A DNA stretch of 64,000 bases, taken from the NCBI RefSeq assembly GCF_958298935.1, contig NC_084942.1, positions 12,531,501 to 12,595,500 of the forward strand. The letters run 5' to 3'. Both the position numbers and the translations under genes were made by a program. Under the pieces are notes generated by a model. The model did not search any database, was not told the DNA's origin, and saw only the letters and a list, made by a program, of their open reading frames with translations. Every line of letters starts with the position of its first letter. The first letter of the stretch is position 1. Shown here piece after piece: positions 46,551 to 59,389 of this stretch. Source of the stretch: Phragmites australis. Lineage: Eukaryota > Streptophyta > Magnoliopsida > Poales > Poaceae.

Positions 46551-48270
46551 GAATCAAAATTACTTCTGAAAATATTTGACTAGCTAGCAACTTTGACTAG
46601 CTAGCAAGATTCGATTTTTAGAAAGAGAGGATGGTGGTATAATTCACTAATTTACTCTTCTCTTGATATTCGGTTTCTGAAATCTGAATTCATGAATTTT
46701 AGAGAACCTTTGACATAAGAAATAAAAAATAATCCCCTACAGACATTAGGACTTTACGGAACAAATTTCGTATCTATTTTTGGGTGTTCCGCTGCATGGC
46801 TTAGTTAACGGAATATGCATGTCCATGCAAGATCAACGCGCGACTAACAGAATTTGTGATCTTTTCTATAATGCCGGGAAAAATAAATTCATTTGATCAG
46901 GCAGCTCTCAGATATTAATCCCAATTCACATTTGTAGAACCATACCCAAAAAGAAGAATTTACGGACCACCACAAACTGATGAGCGCAGCTCTGCTCTGA
47001 AATCTAGAGCACAGCTGAATCCAACAGATCTAAGAAACAATCTTGTTACATCTCACGCTGAATCCTCTGAAAATTAGCAAATCACAACGAAATCTTGCAC
47101 GACCATTCGTCACCGCTCAACAACAAACCAAGAACCAAAAAAAAAAATTGTGAAAGGGTAGCACCCTTTTCTATTCGAGTAGAACAAAACCTAGTTAGAA
47201 TTGACCAAATGCTACTCGAGATAAAACAAAATCTATTCAAAATTTTCTCAGATCAAACACTTAAAATCCTAGCAAGGTTTTAGATAGATTAAATCAAGAT
47301 GAAACTCATTAAAACACATAATAGAGAGAAATACTGAATCATCAATTCATCAATAACTTACAAAACTCTTTATTGCGTAGATGAGTTTACAAGATATCCT
47401 CCAAAACATCCTTACAAGGATTTCTACAAAATCCCAAATCCTAGACATATCATCTCTCTAGATGTAAAGTATAAGTTTTTCTTTTGGTCTCTGTCCTTGC
47501 CCTCCTGGCCGTTGACCCTCTAAATATATAACCTCTCAAATCTACCATAGTTTGGCAATAAGAGATATGAGCCAAATCCAACTCAGATCACCTCTAGCTG
47601 TGTCTCATACGATCCCAAAATCAAACACATGCAACACGCAACCGTGTCTAAGACAACAACCCTGCCATATCCAATATGAACAGTAACCATACCAAATAAA
47701 TGCATCCACCTATAACCGAATCTTTCTCGTGCCCGACTCCGACTCCAACTTTCACTCGACTCCTTATGGGACTAGACTCCAGTTAGACCGCAACCAACCT
47801 TTCCATGTACTCAGATGACCCCATCATCTGGTTGCCTACGACCTAGTGTACGTGTGCTCTTACTGCAACGCACGTCCCGTATGACATCCTTGATCACTAG
47901 AACCTCAATTCTTTTCTGAATCTAATTCTGAACCTCCTTTCCTTCCGAACCTAGTTCTGATCCCATTATCAATCACGTTCACCCTCTAGCAACACCTGTA
48001 CATGAACAAACAAATTTTCTCGAGAATAAGTTCTTAACTTGATTCAATATTAGTTCATGCAACACCACTCACATAATTATATTGCATCAATATCAAAATC
48101 AATTATGCTAACACTAGCATATAAACCAACCAAGCTACTATGAGTATATCTAAGCAACATCTTAACAAGTAATACACATTATCCAAATGTTATTATATTA
48201 ACTCACTTTGCTTTGCCAATTTCATCACTCAACTAATTTTTCATCACATGATCTCATATAGACGAGCAAC
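46551..48270. other. Unassigned AT-rich stretch
   Basis: No convincing reading frame. A short direct duplication (tttgactagctagcaa twice, near 46578-46612) and mild pyrimidine bias near 47700-47960 are visible. It may be decayed LTR or intergenic DNA. Confidence 0.4.
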
Positions 48271-51125
48271 AACGCCTGCCTAGAGATGGGCGCTGAGTTG
48301 GGGCCGAGCTCGCAGTGCCACGTTGACCCAGGTGGGCCCTACGCACACAGGCTCGGTGCAGTCCCACTAGTACATGACCCCATCAGTGCCATCGGCCGGT
48401 TCTAGGCGGAAGCACCACACCGAGCAGGATGGGGCCTCACTGCCCCGTACAACACAGTACACGGTCACTGGATTCTACGCCTGCCACGCCAGAGGAAGAG
48501 AGGGCTAGGATTTGTGCGATGAGCAGATGTGTGGTTGCCATATTTGAGTCAGTGATGGGTGGATGGGCGATGGGCGAAGTGAGACCACATGCTAGGCGGT
48601 TGGGAGGCAGACGGGTTTGTGTCAGCAACGGGTAGAAGGTGGCAGATGGAGTGAGAGCATGAGCAGGTCGGATGAACCAGGGGAGAGAATTGGGCCCAGT
48701 GGTTAAGGCAAGGTGGAACGAGGGGGAACCAGAGAAGAGACTAAGGCCAGTCGCAAACACGGGTAATTTCCACTAAACTGTAGTGGGAGGTAGGCAACAC
48801 ATCGTTTGTTTCTCGAGCGATACTCCCTTGGGCCCAATTCACACGTGCGTACCCCGAAATGCTTCAACCTATGTCTTGAAGGATCAGGGGCACGCGTGGG
48901 CATTTAGATCCGTTTGCACTGATTCAGGCAAGAAACCAAATGATTCTAGTTTCCAAACGGGCCCTAAACATTTCTTCCACACATTCATGGTGCTCCACGA
49001 GCATGGCTAATTAGCACACACGAGCCAGCAGCCAAGTCACGCCCCCATTCGAACAGCTATCCGACAAGCTGCCGGAACCACCTTCCTCGGCGCCGGCAAG
49101 AGTGAGGGCGATAGAGCTCCACCTTCCTCCTCCGGTGAGTCCCCGCCACCCCATCCCTCCTTCTTCCTTGCCTCCGGTGACCCCATTTCGGCGTGCTTGC
49201 CCCCTCCTCACCTTCCTCCACCATCTCTAGTGGCTCCCCGCCGCTGGATCCACCACCCGCTGTCATGCTAACCTGGCATTGCTGGGCAGTTGTTTTGACG
49301 CCCATGTTGTCGACCCGGCCTACCGCTGATCCTCCACCACTGCCGACCCGCCACCACCCCCGGACCTCCCTCTAACCCTACCAAATAGAGGAGCTCACCC
49401 CAACCCTGAATCCTAACTCTAATCCTAACCTTGCCGGTGGTGAGCTCCATCTTCACCATCTTCGATTAGACATACGGTAGCCGCGTGGTGTGGTCAAAGT
49501 GCTGCACAACTTTGTAAGAAGCTCGTCAACGCTAAATGAGAATTTGGCTGCTCCACCTGGTCTCTCACGCGCCCAACTCCATTAAAAGAAAACGCCAGGG
49601 ACTCCTCCCGTGCTGCACCTTCTTGGATGCAGTGCTAGACTACCAGCACATGGGACCCATCTGGCCCCAGCTTGAACCTGCTGTGGCCATCAGACGTGTT
49701 GAACCCCACCTGGAACTCCAACCCAGCACGGGGACCCGCACGATTTTGTATGCACTCCAGCAGCTCCAGGACTCCACCGAAGGAAAGGAACAAGAGTTCC
49801 AACACTTCAATGCAATGGGCCTCACCACCGCATTCCCAGCCACCAGCTCCAGTCCTCGCGCCTAGTCAGAGTCAAGTGACTCCTAGTCCAGACAGTGTGT
49901 GTCTCTATGCACCGCCCGATCCAATGCGAGTGCATGAGTCCTAGGGGCTAACTTCGAGTGTTGCCTACATCGGTGCAATATTCCATGCCTCGTAGAGCCA
50001 CCATGCCACCACAGGTGCCTCCGAGTCTGACTTGGACTCCTACCGCGCATATCACCATGAGCCTCACCCGAGTGGCAGAGCTGCACTGTTCCACGCAAGG
50101 CACCTGCCACTCCGTACTGCCGAGCACCAAGCCTCGACCTTTTGCACGCATGCCTCGCTACCTCCAACTTAGTCATCCGCACCTTGTCACATGCCTCACC
50201 ACCCTCACTGTTCTGCAGTCCATCCTTGTCGTAACAACCACACCCTCGCGCATCGTCTATGTTTGAGCCGTGCTGCACCATGACCACCCGCATTGTCGGC
50301 ACAATCTGCTCACCATGCCACAGTACCGCCCTTTTGCAGCACTGGACGCATCGCCATGATCACGATGCTCCCTCGCTCCGATCTATCTAGCTGCCTTCAC
50401 ATTTGGTTGTCGATCTGATCACGAGCCAAAGACATTGTCTTATCCGCGACGTCTTCAACAACCACTATGTTGGTCCAATCACCACATCTAACCAATCCTT
50501 ATTGGCTGTAGCCCATCGAACGGTTCAGACCGCCTATCTAGAGTGTCCAACACCACCAATTGAATCAACAATCACTGTCATGCTTCATCTTGTGCCATAC
50601 TAAGAGGTTTCGCGATGCCCATATGAATCATGATCCTCGTGCCTCCACAAGATCTCTTTCGTATCATTTCTATATACAATCCTACCTTGGCTCTTGAAAT
50701 CACTTGTTAGAGCACACAGTGGTCTGGCCAGACTCTCTATACCCATGAGCTAGCACCTCCAGCCCAGGTCTCAATGAGCCTTCTATATGCACAAGGCCAA
50801 CTAAAGTCACGACCAATGTCCTGGGCCAACTCAACCCTAAAGACTAGCCTCCTTGGACATAAGCTTGTGCCATGCAGGTGAGGTCATGGAGCATGGTGTT
50901 CTACAGATAGCAATGTCGCATACAGGCGGTGGGTCTAAGGCCAAGTTTGAATCATCCTACGGTTGGCATTGTGCTACGAAGTCAACAACCCAAGTCTGGT
51001 GTATATAGTGTGGTTGCACATGATGGCTTTGAGGTGGTAGTATATTCGCTAAGGTGGACTTTGTTGAAATTGTATAGAATATTATGTAGTAATTTGGTTA
51101 CGTTTTGACTTTGAGCATGAAGACA
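48271..51125. other. Unassigned GC-rich stretch
   Basis: Open frames on both strands here are short, overlapping and of biased composition (Pro/Ser/His-rich), as expected in GC-rich non-coding DNA. None resembles a protein I know. Near 48825-48975 the ends gggcccaattc and aaacgggccctaa resemble borders of small grass DNA transposons, but no clean terminal inverted repeat with target duplication was found. Confidence 0.4.
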
Positions 51126-51134
51126 TAGCAACAA

Positions 51135-51425
51135 ACTCAAGGGGGTGTCAGTTGTTTTGTCGGGACCTTGGCCCACCAATATTTTAACTGTGGAGAGGAG
51201 CGCTTGTAGTCATGCTCCGAAGATGTGGTTAAAACTCATCGATGAGGATATATAATTATTATTACGCATTATATAAATAGCATATATCTTACTCGATCCG
51301 GTGTGTCTCATAACCATCATGGAGTAGGGTAGAAGGTAATAATTAATTTTGAATAGGAAAGTTGTCCCCTATTTGAGAAGGGTCTCATGGATATCAGGTT
51401 GTTTGGGTATAATTATTATTATACA
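51135..51425 (+). repeat. Possible LTR fragment after a polypurine-like run
   Basis: aactcaagggggtgtcagttgtt resembles the junction of a copia polypurine tract and 3' LTR. It is followed by about 280 bp with two ataattattattac/attatac blocks (51251-51270 and 51410-51425). No coding partner upstream supports it. Confidence 0.25.
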
Positions 51426-51467
51426 TTGTTGGGGGTCGTTGTTAAGGACCTCCGACAGCCCCTTGGC

Positions 51468-51725
51468 TTAACTAGCCCAGCCTCCCGAAGCCCCGACCTT
51501 CCGGAGTCCTGCCTTCCGAAGGCTCAGCCTCCCAAAGGCTCGGTCTCCTGGAGCCTCGGCCTCCTGAAGCCCTGGTCTTCCGGAGTCCTGCCTCCCGAAA
51601 GCTCAGCCTCCCAAAGGCTCGGTCTCACGAAGCCTCGGCCTCCTGAAGCCCCGGCCTTCCGAAGCCCTTCCTCCCGAAGGCTTCACCCCCAGAGCTGTGT
51701 CTCCCGAGGCCCCCGTCTCCAGCTG
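51468..51725. repeat. Degenerate GC-rich tandem repeat inside the LTR
   Basis: Short units such as cctcccgaagccccg, ccttccggagtcctg and cctcccaaaggctcgg repeat with variation. A longer period of about 80 bp is also visible (two copies from about 51527 and 51606). Confidence 0.8.
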
Positions 51726-51970
51726 ATGGACGCCACTCTGACACCCCGGTATAATGGAGGCTATCCTGACACCCCTAAGAGTGTGGCACCGGGCCACAGT
51801 TGGAAACCAGCTCGCTCACTTCAAGGGGCAGGCACTACGATAGTTACCATGGTGGATATTTATCTTCCCGATAGGGTAGAAAGTAGTTATCCGGGATAAG
51901 GCCTAGTAATTCGATCAAATCCCAGATATTTGTACATTATGATAACTTGTACGCTAAGCTATGCAGGACC

Positions 51971-51980
51971 CTATAAATAG
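51971..51980 (+). promoter_or_regulatory. TATA box in the LTR at 51426
   Basis: CTATAAATAG, a strong plant TATA consensus, lies in plus sense about 230 bp before the LTR end. Confidence 0.65.
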
Positions 51981-52524
51981 GGGGCCATGGTCGCCGGGGA
52001 AGGGATACACGAGCTAGACAGCAAAAAGAAACAGAGGTGAAAAACACACCAAGTCACGTTGTGATACTCCTCCCAGGCATTTTTTCTACCATCAATACAT
52101 TTGTGGTGTTCCTTCCTCTTAAACTTCACCAAGGTTAAGTCTCCTTCTTAGAAGAAACTCTCACTGTACTTGCTGGGGCAAGATGAACTCTTGCTCCAAC
52201 AGTGTGCCATCCATGGGGATTTCAAATGCAGAAGTGCTAAGAGAGGTAGAATGTCACCCAAGAAGAAGACCACCAAGGTCGCATCGACGGTGGACGAACC
52301 CCCAGTCATGCCTGCGCGGCAGTCCAGCCGGCTATATGCAGGCGGTGCTGACGATGGCCCCCCAGTAGGGGGAACAAGAACCTTACGGCCACCACTAACC
52401 CAATCATAACCACAGCTATGGGTGGCACTGAAGGGTTCTCTACCCAGAGACCCAATAGCAGCCCCTAGGGGCTGCGACCGGTGCTACCACCGAAAACACC
52501 ATTCCGCCTGAGTGGCAATCATGC

Positions 52525-53274
52525 TTGGCAGCACTCCTGGCCCAGATGGAGGAACTACAGACAGCCCTGCGGGTCGAACAACAAGCTGCCCACACCTTCG
52601 CCGCTACTCCCGGGACGGCCAGCGTGGTCCCGACCCAAGCTCCACGAAAAGACGAACCCCTCGGAGCAAGGACCTGGCCCGTTTGGTCCCCAGAGCCTCA
52701 GAGCCGACGTCGTGAGGACCCCCTGCAAGATCCTGACTCTCCCCTGTGAGCCGACCTGCAGGCCATGCCCTTCCCAGGGGGTTTTCAGACCCCGAAGTTG
52801 CCCAAGTTTAAAGGCGATTTGGACCCTGACAAGTTCGTCCGATCTTACGCCCTAGCCATAGAGGCCAGTGGGGGCGGACTGGCCACCATGGCTAAATGCT
52901 TCCCCCTCGCCTTAGAAGGAGTGGCCATACGCTGGTTCTGGGCGCTGGACCCTGGCACCATTCACACCTTGTCCCAAATCCGAGACCTCTTCCGCAGAAA
53001 CTTCCAGGGCACCTTTGTCGAGCCAATAACCTCCGAAAGCTTGTTCGATGAAACCCTCCAAAATTACTTCCGAAGGTTCTCCAAGATAAAGGCCCAGATT
53101 AGGGGCATATCAGACTCTTCGGTCATCAATGCCGTGACCCAGGCCCTGGCCGAAGGCCCCCTATACGATCAGCTAAACCGACGTTGCATACGCACGGTGG
53201 AAGTCCTCATGAGCAAATTCAAGGAATATGTGCGCAGAGAAGGAGAAACTCCGCCGGAGGCACTCACAAGCTAG
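52525..53274 (+). pseudogene. Gag of the second Tat-like element
   Basis: One frame with a single TGA at 52747-52749. Before it lies a helical N-terminus (MAALLAQMEELQTALRVEQQ). After it, from ATG 52765, the capsid domain reads LPKFKGDLDPDKFVRSYALA, FPLALEGVAIRWFWALDPG, LFRRNFQGTFVEP and ALAEGPLYDQLNRR. This is the retrotransposon gag fold, similar in layout to the gag at 25880 but of a different family. A stop (TAG) at 53272-53274 ends the frame. The downstream 600 bp resemble a nucleocapsid/linker part with frame changes. Protease, RT and integrase are absent. Confidence 0.85.
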
Positions 53275-53880
53275 AGAGGCTTCTCGTACCAATTCCGAGA
53301 TGCCGCACTCGTAGGCTGGATCGTCACACGCCCCTGCTCCTCCAGCAAAGAGAAGCTTCGAGGAGGCTCTTACCGCCGGGTCTCAAAGGGGCCGACAGCG
53401 ACAACGCCGAAACATCAACAATATCAGCCCAGGCCGTGAGGCTCTGAACAAAAGCCACAGGGGACATGGCCGTGGACGCTCCGGAGGCCTCTCGGAGCGA
53501 AGCCATGCTCCAAACCAGCATTCCGAGGAAGAATCCTGGTGCACTCTACACGGCGCAGGACGAGGAACCCCACGGGCCTTGGTCTCACCGATGGCGTGCT
53601 CCCCGATTTCCATCAGATCGAGGAGCAAGTGGAGGCGACGGCTACCAACATGAAACACTCCAGCGGCCAACCTTAGGCTGGCTCTATGTTGGAGGTGGGG
53701 ATGGTGGTGCGTGCCTTCCACAAATCCCAGCTGGATGTGATGATTCCCCGACCGGGTGGAGTTCTCCATTGCTGGGCGGCACACTCCAACACCTGGCAAC
53801 CTCACGGCGCAAGTCCACCATCGGTCAGCATGGCTTGACATCTGGCCCATCCACAGGCGACAATATCACTCGACAGAGCC
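53275..53880 (+). pseudogene. Possible gag C-terminal and linker remnant of the second Tat-like element
   Basis: The sequence keeps codon-like GC composition, with fragments suggestive of a nucleocapsid/linker segment. Stops and shifts prevent a firm reading. The element is cut off before any protease or RT. Confidence 0.35.
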
Positions 53881-54748
53881 CTAACTGATACTCGGCGTGG
53901 TCCAAGGAGGCATCTCGACGCTTGCGGCAACTCAATAGTGGTGGCGGCTGGATGGGGAAGGGTGCTGAAGCCCAAACTTCCCCTCCCCTTCCCTTTATAC
54001 AAGTGTAGATATGGGCCAAGCTGGCTAGCCCAATAGAGCCCAAGCCGGCCTGCCATCCGAGCTAGATTGCACACCAGGAGCCCAAGCCGAACTGCATTGG
54101 CTGCCCCAAATTTAACAAAAACCCCCTCAGGTTTATATTTATTTGCGTGCTCTCTTATATAACCTCTGTTATATCCCGTTTTTCTTGCATCTAAGTCCCT
54201 CAGGACTTCAAATATTGCAAGAATTTGTGTAGTTATGTATTGTAACTATATTACCTCTATAATATGTTCAATATATTGATGTTTAATGCACTCTTGTTTA
54301 TTCCATGCAATCTCTTATTTCTTCTATTTGGAATACTCATAAAAATGAAATTTAATTGGTGATTACCTTTATAATGTTGGCATAATACAAGGTATTGGAG
54401 ACTTTGACATTGGCTACGACTGTAGCGTCGTCTGCCTTAATTGGACGGAGTGCATGTCAATAGGAGTGAGTTATCTCTCCTAATACTGTGAGGTCTACAC
54501 CATTTTTGTGACTACCTTCAACGTGTCTATCCCATATTTTGTACAGAGCCTATGTGTTGGCAGTGATTACTGTCACATATTCCATCGTGAATATAGTCTA
54601 ACATCATAGCAGCGATTTATCGCCTGTACTATATTAAGGTCTACATCACTTGTCTTTGTAGGCATCTTGCATTTTTATACAAGTAATTATAACATTTTTT
54701 ATTAATTTACTCTCTTAGTAAATTAATACATGTCATTTTATATAGGAA
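53881..54748. other. Junction stretch and leader of the copia element
   Basis: 53881-54110 is GC-rich and not assigned. From about 54110 the DNA becomes AT-rich, leading without a recognised LTR or primer site into the copia gag at 54749. The 5' LTR of the copia element was not found and is probably deleted or displaced. Confidence 0.4.
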
Positions 54749-55436
54749 ATGGTTGATCTTCCTAAGAAGAGTTTCCCAAAGCTTGCTATTGATGGTAGCA
54801 ATTCCATGACCTCGGCACAAGATGTCAAATTTCGTTTGGCTGCCCAATGGATCCTTGCCACCATAACTCCACAGCCGGAGGATGTACCTCCAATATCTGA
54901 GCATTCTAAATATGCTATTTGGTCTTTATACAACATCACCTCCACCCTGACCTAAAAAATGAGTATGTCATGGACAAAGATCCACTGGCTCTATGGACCT
55001 CCCTCAATGAACGTTATGAGCAATGGAAATTTGTCATCTTACTAGAAGCTCAACGCGACTGGTCTCTACTTTGCTTTCAGGATTTTAAATCCGTAGTAGG
55101 TTACAACTCTCAAGTTCACAAAATCTGCGTCAAGCTGAAGTTCTGTGGTCAAATAGTATCGGATGATGACATGATTGAAAAGACTTTATGCACTTTTCAT
55201 CCGTCATTTCGAGTATTGCAACACCAGTATCGCCAACAGAAATACACTAAGTATTCTGAGTTGATTTATACATTGCTGCAGGTGGAGAAAAATGATGAAC
55301 TTCTTATGAAAAATCATCATAACCACCCAACGAATGCACTAGAAAGAGTGGAGGTACCTTATAAAACCACTCATCTCCTAAATCCCAGTAAGAGGGGGAG
55401 AAATCTGGTTGCAAATAATACTTTTGAAAAGCAATA
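54749..55436 (+). pseudogene. Copia gag (decayed)
   Basis: Two overlapping frames (54749-54955 and 54919-55437) show the copia gag layout: MVDLPKKSFPKLAIDGSN at the start, HPDLKNEYVMDKDPLALWTS and LNERYEQWKFVILLEAQRDW in the middle, MIEKTLCTFHPSF and YRQQKYTKYSELIYTLLQVE towards the end. A frameshift lies near 54940. No CCHC knuckle could be read before the frame ends. Confidence 0.82.
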
Positions 55437-57069
55437 ATGGAAGCAAAGGAAGATATCTTCTTAGTAAATAAAAATCAACCTGTTATTGATAGACACCAAT
55501 TGGATGCTCTTCATTCAGAACCCAGTACAACTGTGCGCACTAATATTGGTGCTGCGACATTGGAACAACCTAACTCCATGGTGATGGGAAATCCTGAGGA
55601 GTTAGAGGAAGTAATGAAATTTCCACAAACTATATTGATTCAGGAGAATTTTATAACCAGAAGGCTACAGTTGTCGACATCTATTTCTCCTCAAATATTG
55701 CCAAAACCTCAAGGAACATCCAGAACCTAAGACTATAGTAGAGTGTCTTAAGCGCTCAGACTAGATCAAATGAAATGAGGCTATTAAGGCAAAATTGAGC
55801 TCGCTTGCTAAAAGAGAGGTATTTACATCTGTAATACCTACTCCTCCAAATGTTTTCCCCATTGGATCAAAATGGGTTTTCCTTCAGAAAAGAAATGAAA
55901 ACAATGAGGTGGTGAGATAGAAAGAGAGGCTTGTAGCACAAGGGTTCACGCAAAGACCCAGCATCATTTATGATGAAACCTATTCTCTTGTTATGAGTGG
56001 AATAACAGTCTGATACTTAATCTCATTGGCACTTCAAATGGACTTATCCATGCAATTAATGGATGTGGTGACCGCTTATCTATATGGGTTACTTGATTTA
56101 GACATATATATATGAAAGTCCCTCAAGGGCTTAAGGATTCCGAATCTAAAGGCAAATCGCAATATGTTTTGTGTAAAGTTGCAAAAGTCACTCCATGGCT
56201 TGAAACAATTGGGTAGAATGTAGTACAACGGACTAAGTGAGTTTTTTTGAAGGGTTACTCTAACAATGATGACTGTCCCTGTGTGTTAATCAAGAAATCC
56301 CTCACGTGATTCTACATCATCTCAGTATATGTTAATAACCTCAATATTATTGGAACCACACAAGATATAAAGGAAGCCAGCAATCATCTAAAGACGGAGT
56401 TTGAGATGAAGGATTTGGGCAAGACCAAATTCTGCTTACGTTTACAACTTGAGCATCTCCCATCAAGGATATTAATTCACCAATCTGCATACATTGCAAA
56501 GATATTGTAGAACTTTAACATGGATAAGTCATATCTATAAAAAATTCCTATGGTCGTTCGATCCCTGAATATGGACAAATATCCATTCTGACCTAGGGAA
56601 GAAGCTGAAGAATTATTCGGACCTGATGTAACATATTTAAGTATCATAGGAGCACTTATGTACCTCGCAAATTGCACAAGGCCTGATATTGCATTTGCAG
56701 TCAATCTTTTGGCTATACATAGTGCTACTCCAACTAAGAGGAATTTGGTTGGTGCAAAACAAATCCTTAGGTACTTAAATGGTACTAGAGATCTTGGTTT
56801 GTTCTATCAGAAAAACCAAGATATGACCATGATAGTTATACAGATGCTGGCTATGTTTGATCCTCATAATACCAGGTCACAAACTAGATTTATTTTCCTA
56901 TATGGTAGTACTGCTTTCTTATGGAAATCATCAAAGCAAACTCTTGTTGCTACTTCCACCAATCATTTTGAAATAATAGCTCTATATGAAGCCTCTCGTG
57001 AATGTGTATGGCTTTGCAGAATGATAAACCATATTCAAATATCACATAGGATTAATTCATTAGAATCTC
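55437..57069 (+). pseudogene. Copia RT-RNase H, protease and integrase deleted
   Basis: After gag a short linker leads straight to RT at about 55770 (FPIGSKWVFLQKRNENNEVV, RLVAQGFTQRPSI), so the protease-integrase part that normally lies between is missing. The RT catalytic site reads VYVNNLNIIG (YVNN at 56328-56339) where the family has Tyr-Val-Asp-Asp, so both aspartates are lost. RNase H begins with TRPDIAFAVNLLA and FLWKSSKQTLVATSTN, and stops at the insertion site at 57069. There are many stops between 55740 and 56640. Confidence 0.85.
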
Positions 57070-58020
57070 TGTCACACTCCGAAATTCCGATTTTGGGTTG
57101 TGAGTATTTTAAAACAATAAGATAACATTTTTCCTGGAATATGAAAGCTTTTCCAATTTTTAAGTTTAAAAAAATTTGTTTCGTGTGACAAAAAAATGTA
57201 TTTATAAAATATTAGAATAGGTTAAGAAATTTCAAGATTGGATAAATCTTTGTTCCATTTTTCCTAATATCATCCAAAAATCCTCCATGGAAAATCTCAT
57301 CTCACGTCCTTTTGATCCAACCCAATATGCATTCCCTTTCCTCAATATTTTTCTCTCTAGCCTGTGGCTCCAAACCAGTATCATGTTATCAACCTTGCAT
57401 CACATTTGATTGCTAGCTGGATGGCCACATGTGTGCTAAAGCTAGCCCAAACCAGCTCTCTTGCATATGCATGTACTTGATTGTTTCCATCCACCTCTAA
57501 TCTGGGTTGTCCCTTCGCCTGGCAGTCATGGCCGGCCTTATCCTGTTTCAATTTCCAACAATTCAGAGTGGAAACGGCCGCTAATTGAAGCCGGCCATTG
57601 TTACTCTTTATCGCTAGCCTCGTATTCTCATGCAGTTTCAAAGTTCAAGACGGTCTCAAATGCAAATATTGACAATACCAAAGTTGTAGGTCTCGTTGAG
57701 AGCTTCGTTTTGCACCTATATAAGTTCCCATTTGGATTACGGAGCTAGGAGTTATGGCCCCCGAAATCAGTTGTGCACAAATTGGTCCGAGTTCAAATAG
57801 TTTATCTTGTGAAGCATTTTTTAAAATCAAGATGATGTTTTCAGAAATTCCAATGAATACAAAAATTGTAGATTTTTTTTAGTACTACAATATAGAGTCC
57901 AGAAATGTCCAATTTAGAATTCGAATGGTTGAAATATCGTCCTCAAACCGAAGCCTTTCGTTTCATCTTCCACCTCTGACCATTCCCCCTCCCCACTTCA
58001 TGGCCAGCCTCCCCTAGCCC

Positions 58021-58030
58021 TATAAAAGAG
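58021..58030 (+). promoter_or_regulatory. Putative TATA box in the 4.56-kb insertion
   Basis: TATAAAAGAG lies about 950 bp into the insertion, followed by a CA-rich, UTR-like stretch. It is the only strong TATA motif there and suggests plus orientation of the LTR. Confidence 0.4.
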
Positions 58031-59360
58031 ACCATCATGCCCTGCACAGCCCCTTTTCCACACCCACAACCCTAGGAGCTGCCACTGTCCTACCTAGGTG
58101 CCGTTTGTCGTCACGGACAACCATGTCGTCCCTGATTGGCAACCTCGTTCCTGGCGATCCAGCACACCAAATGCCATGCCCTTTTACCAGGATGTACCCC
58201 TAGTCATCCTCCACTAATAACCAAATCAGATCAGCCAAAGATGCACCATAGCCATGGGATCTATGTCGTCGTCCGCGTTGTTCTACTTCTGGCCCCATCT
58301 AGGGCGCGAACCAAAGAATCCATCGGCGTTCCCGATGATCCAGCGAAGATCTAACCATGCTACCCATGTAACAATGTAGAATGTCGATGGGACCTCAGGA
58401 TCCCTGAAGGGATTGACTAGATCTTCATCGGTGCAATGAGAACGCGAGCCCACATTTCAGCTCTGCTGCCAAATTGGATCTTAGACCCCGTCTACAACGG
58501 TACGTTTCTACTACCTCGACCACCACCATCGTGTGTGCCTTGCCATGTTCTACATCTCTAGATGAATCCCTCTGCTTAGAACCTTGTGTACCATGTCGAT
58601 CCACCATCCATGTATTTCCAACCGTGTCGCCACGGATGGCATCGGCGTTTCACAGACTACCAGGGGTCGGATCGCCATGTCCTTTGGTTGAGAAGTGCCT
58701 CTTATGGTTCTATCCATTCTCCCAAATCAGATTGTCCAAATCTGCAACAGATTCGTTGTTCTCGACATCGCAATGCCCACTGTCCAGTGACTGGTCGTGT
58801 TCTGCGCACGCACTGGGTTTGTATTCGCGTTCCCTGTCAATCCAGAAGCCATATAGATGCCCCATTCACATCACGGCGTGTCCCTTGGAGTCTCCTACGT
58901 GACCAAGAACCCAAGTTATAGAATTGTGTTCCCAAGAAATATGAATATTTTTGTTCAAACTGTTTCTCAAATTTCACAGCTAATCGCTGGGAACACACAT
59001 GTCTTCTTCGCTGTGTCTGTGTGTGGATCGGAACTTCTCCGCCAAGACCAACCATAAAAACAAACTTTCCTTCTTGCGTTCTACACCATGCTCTCCTCGA
59101 TTTGTTGAAATATCACGGTTACCCAATGTAGAAGTTAGTGATCGCCGTCACCATCCCCATCAAAACATGCACCACGTTGCCTTTAGCTCGATGGTGTGCG
59201 TGTCCTTTGGTACCCTGGGTCAAGATGAGCCCGCAATGAGTTCATAGCTGTGTAGCAACCTTGTCTGTGTCACCTCCATCAACCCCGGGCTTTTCCCCTA
59301 CCGGTGATGCCAAGAGCCCACCGCCGGCCGACTCCTTCATGCCGAACTCCCCTGCTCTGC

Positions 59361-59389
59361 TCTCTGATCTTTCTCTCTCTCTCTCTCTT
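59361..59389. repeat. (CT)n microsatellite
   Basis: tctttctctctctctctctctctt run. Confidence 0.85.

Larger units (their letters stand above)
51426..52202 (+). repeat. 5' LTR of a second Tat-like element
   Basis: 777 bp with inverted ends TGTTGG...CCAACA, a TATA box CTATAAATAG at 51971-51980 and a primer-site-like GTGCCATCCATGGGGAT right after it. A GC-rich internal repeat occupies 51468-51725. The matching 3' LTR is not in the window. Confidence 0.75.

Noticed and set aside
48825..48975. Possible MITE with gggccc borders
   Set aside because: No clean terminal inverted repeat with matching target duplication could be read; kept only as a remark.
48429..50302. Several open frames of 60-140 codons on both strands
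   Set aside because: GC-rich composition, mutual overlap and no recognisable motif; likely chance frames.
53881..54110. Possible 5' LTR of the copia element
   Set aside because: No similarity to 62183-62345 and no primer-binding site before the gag.
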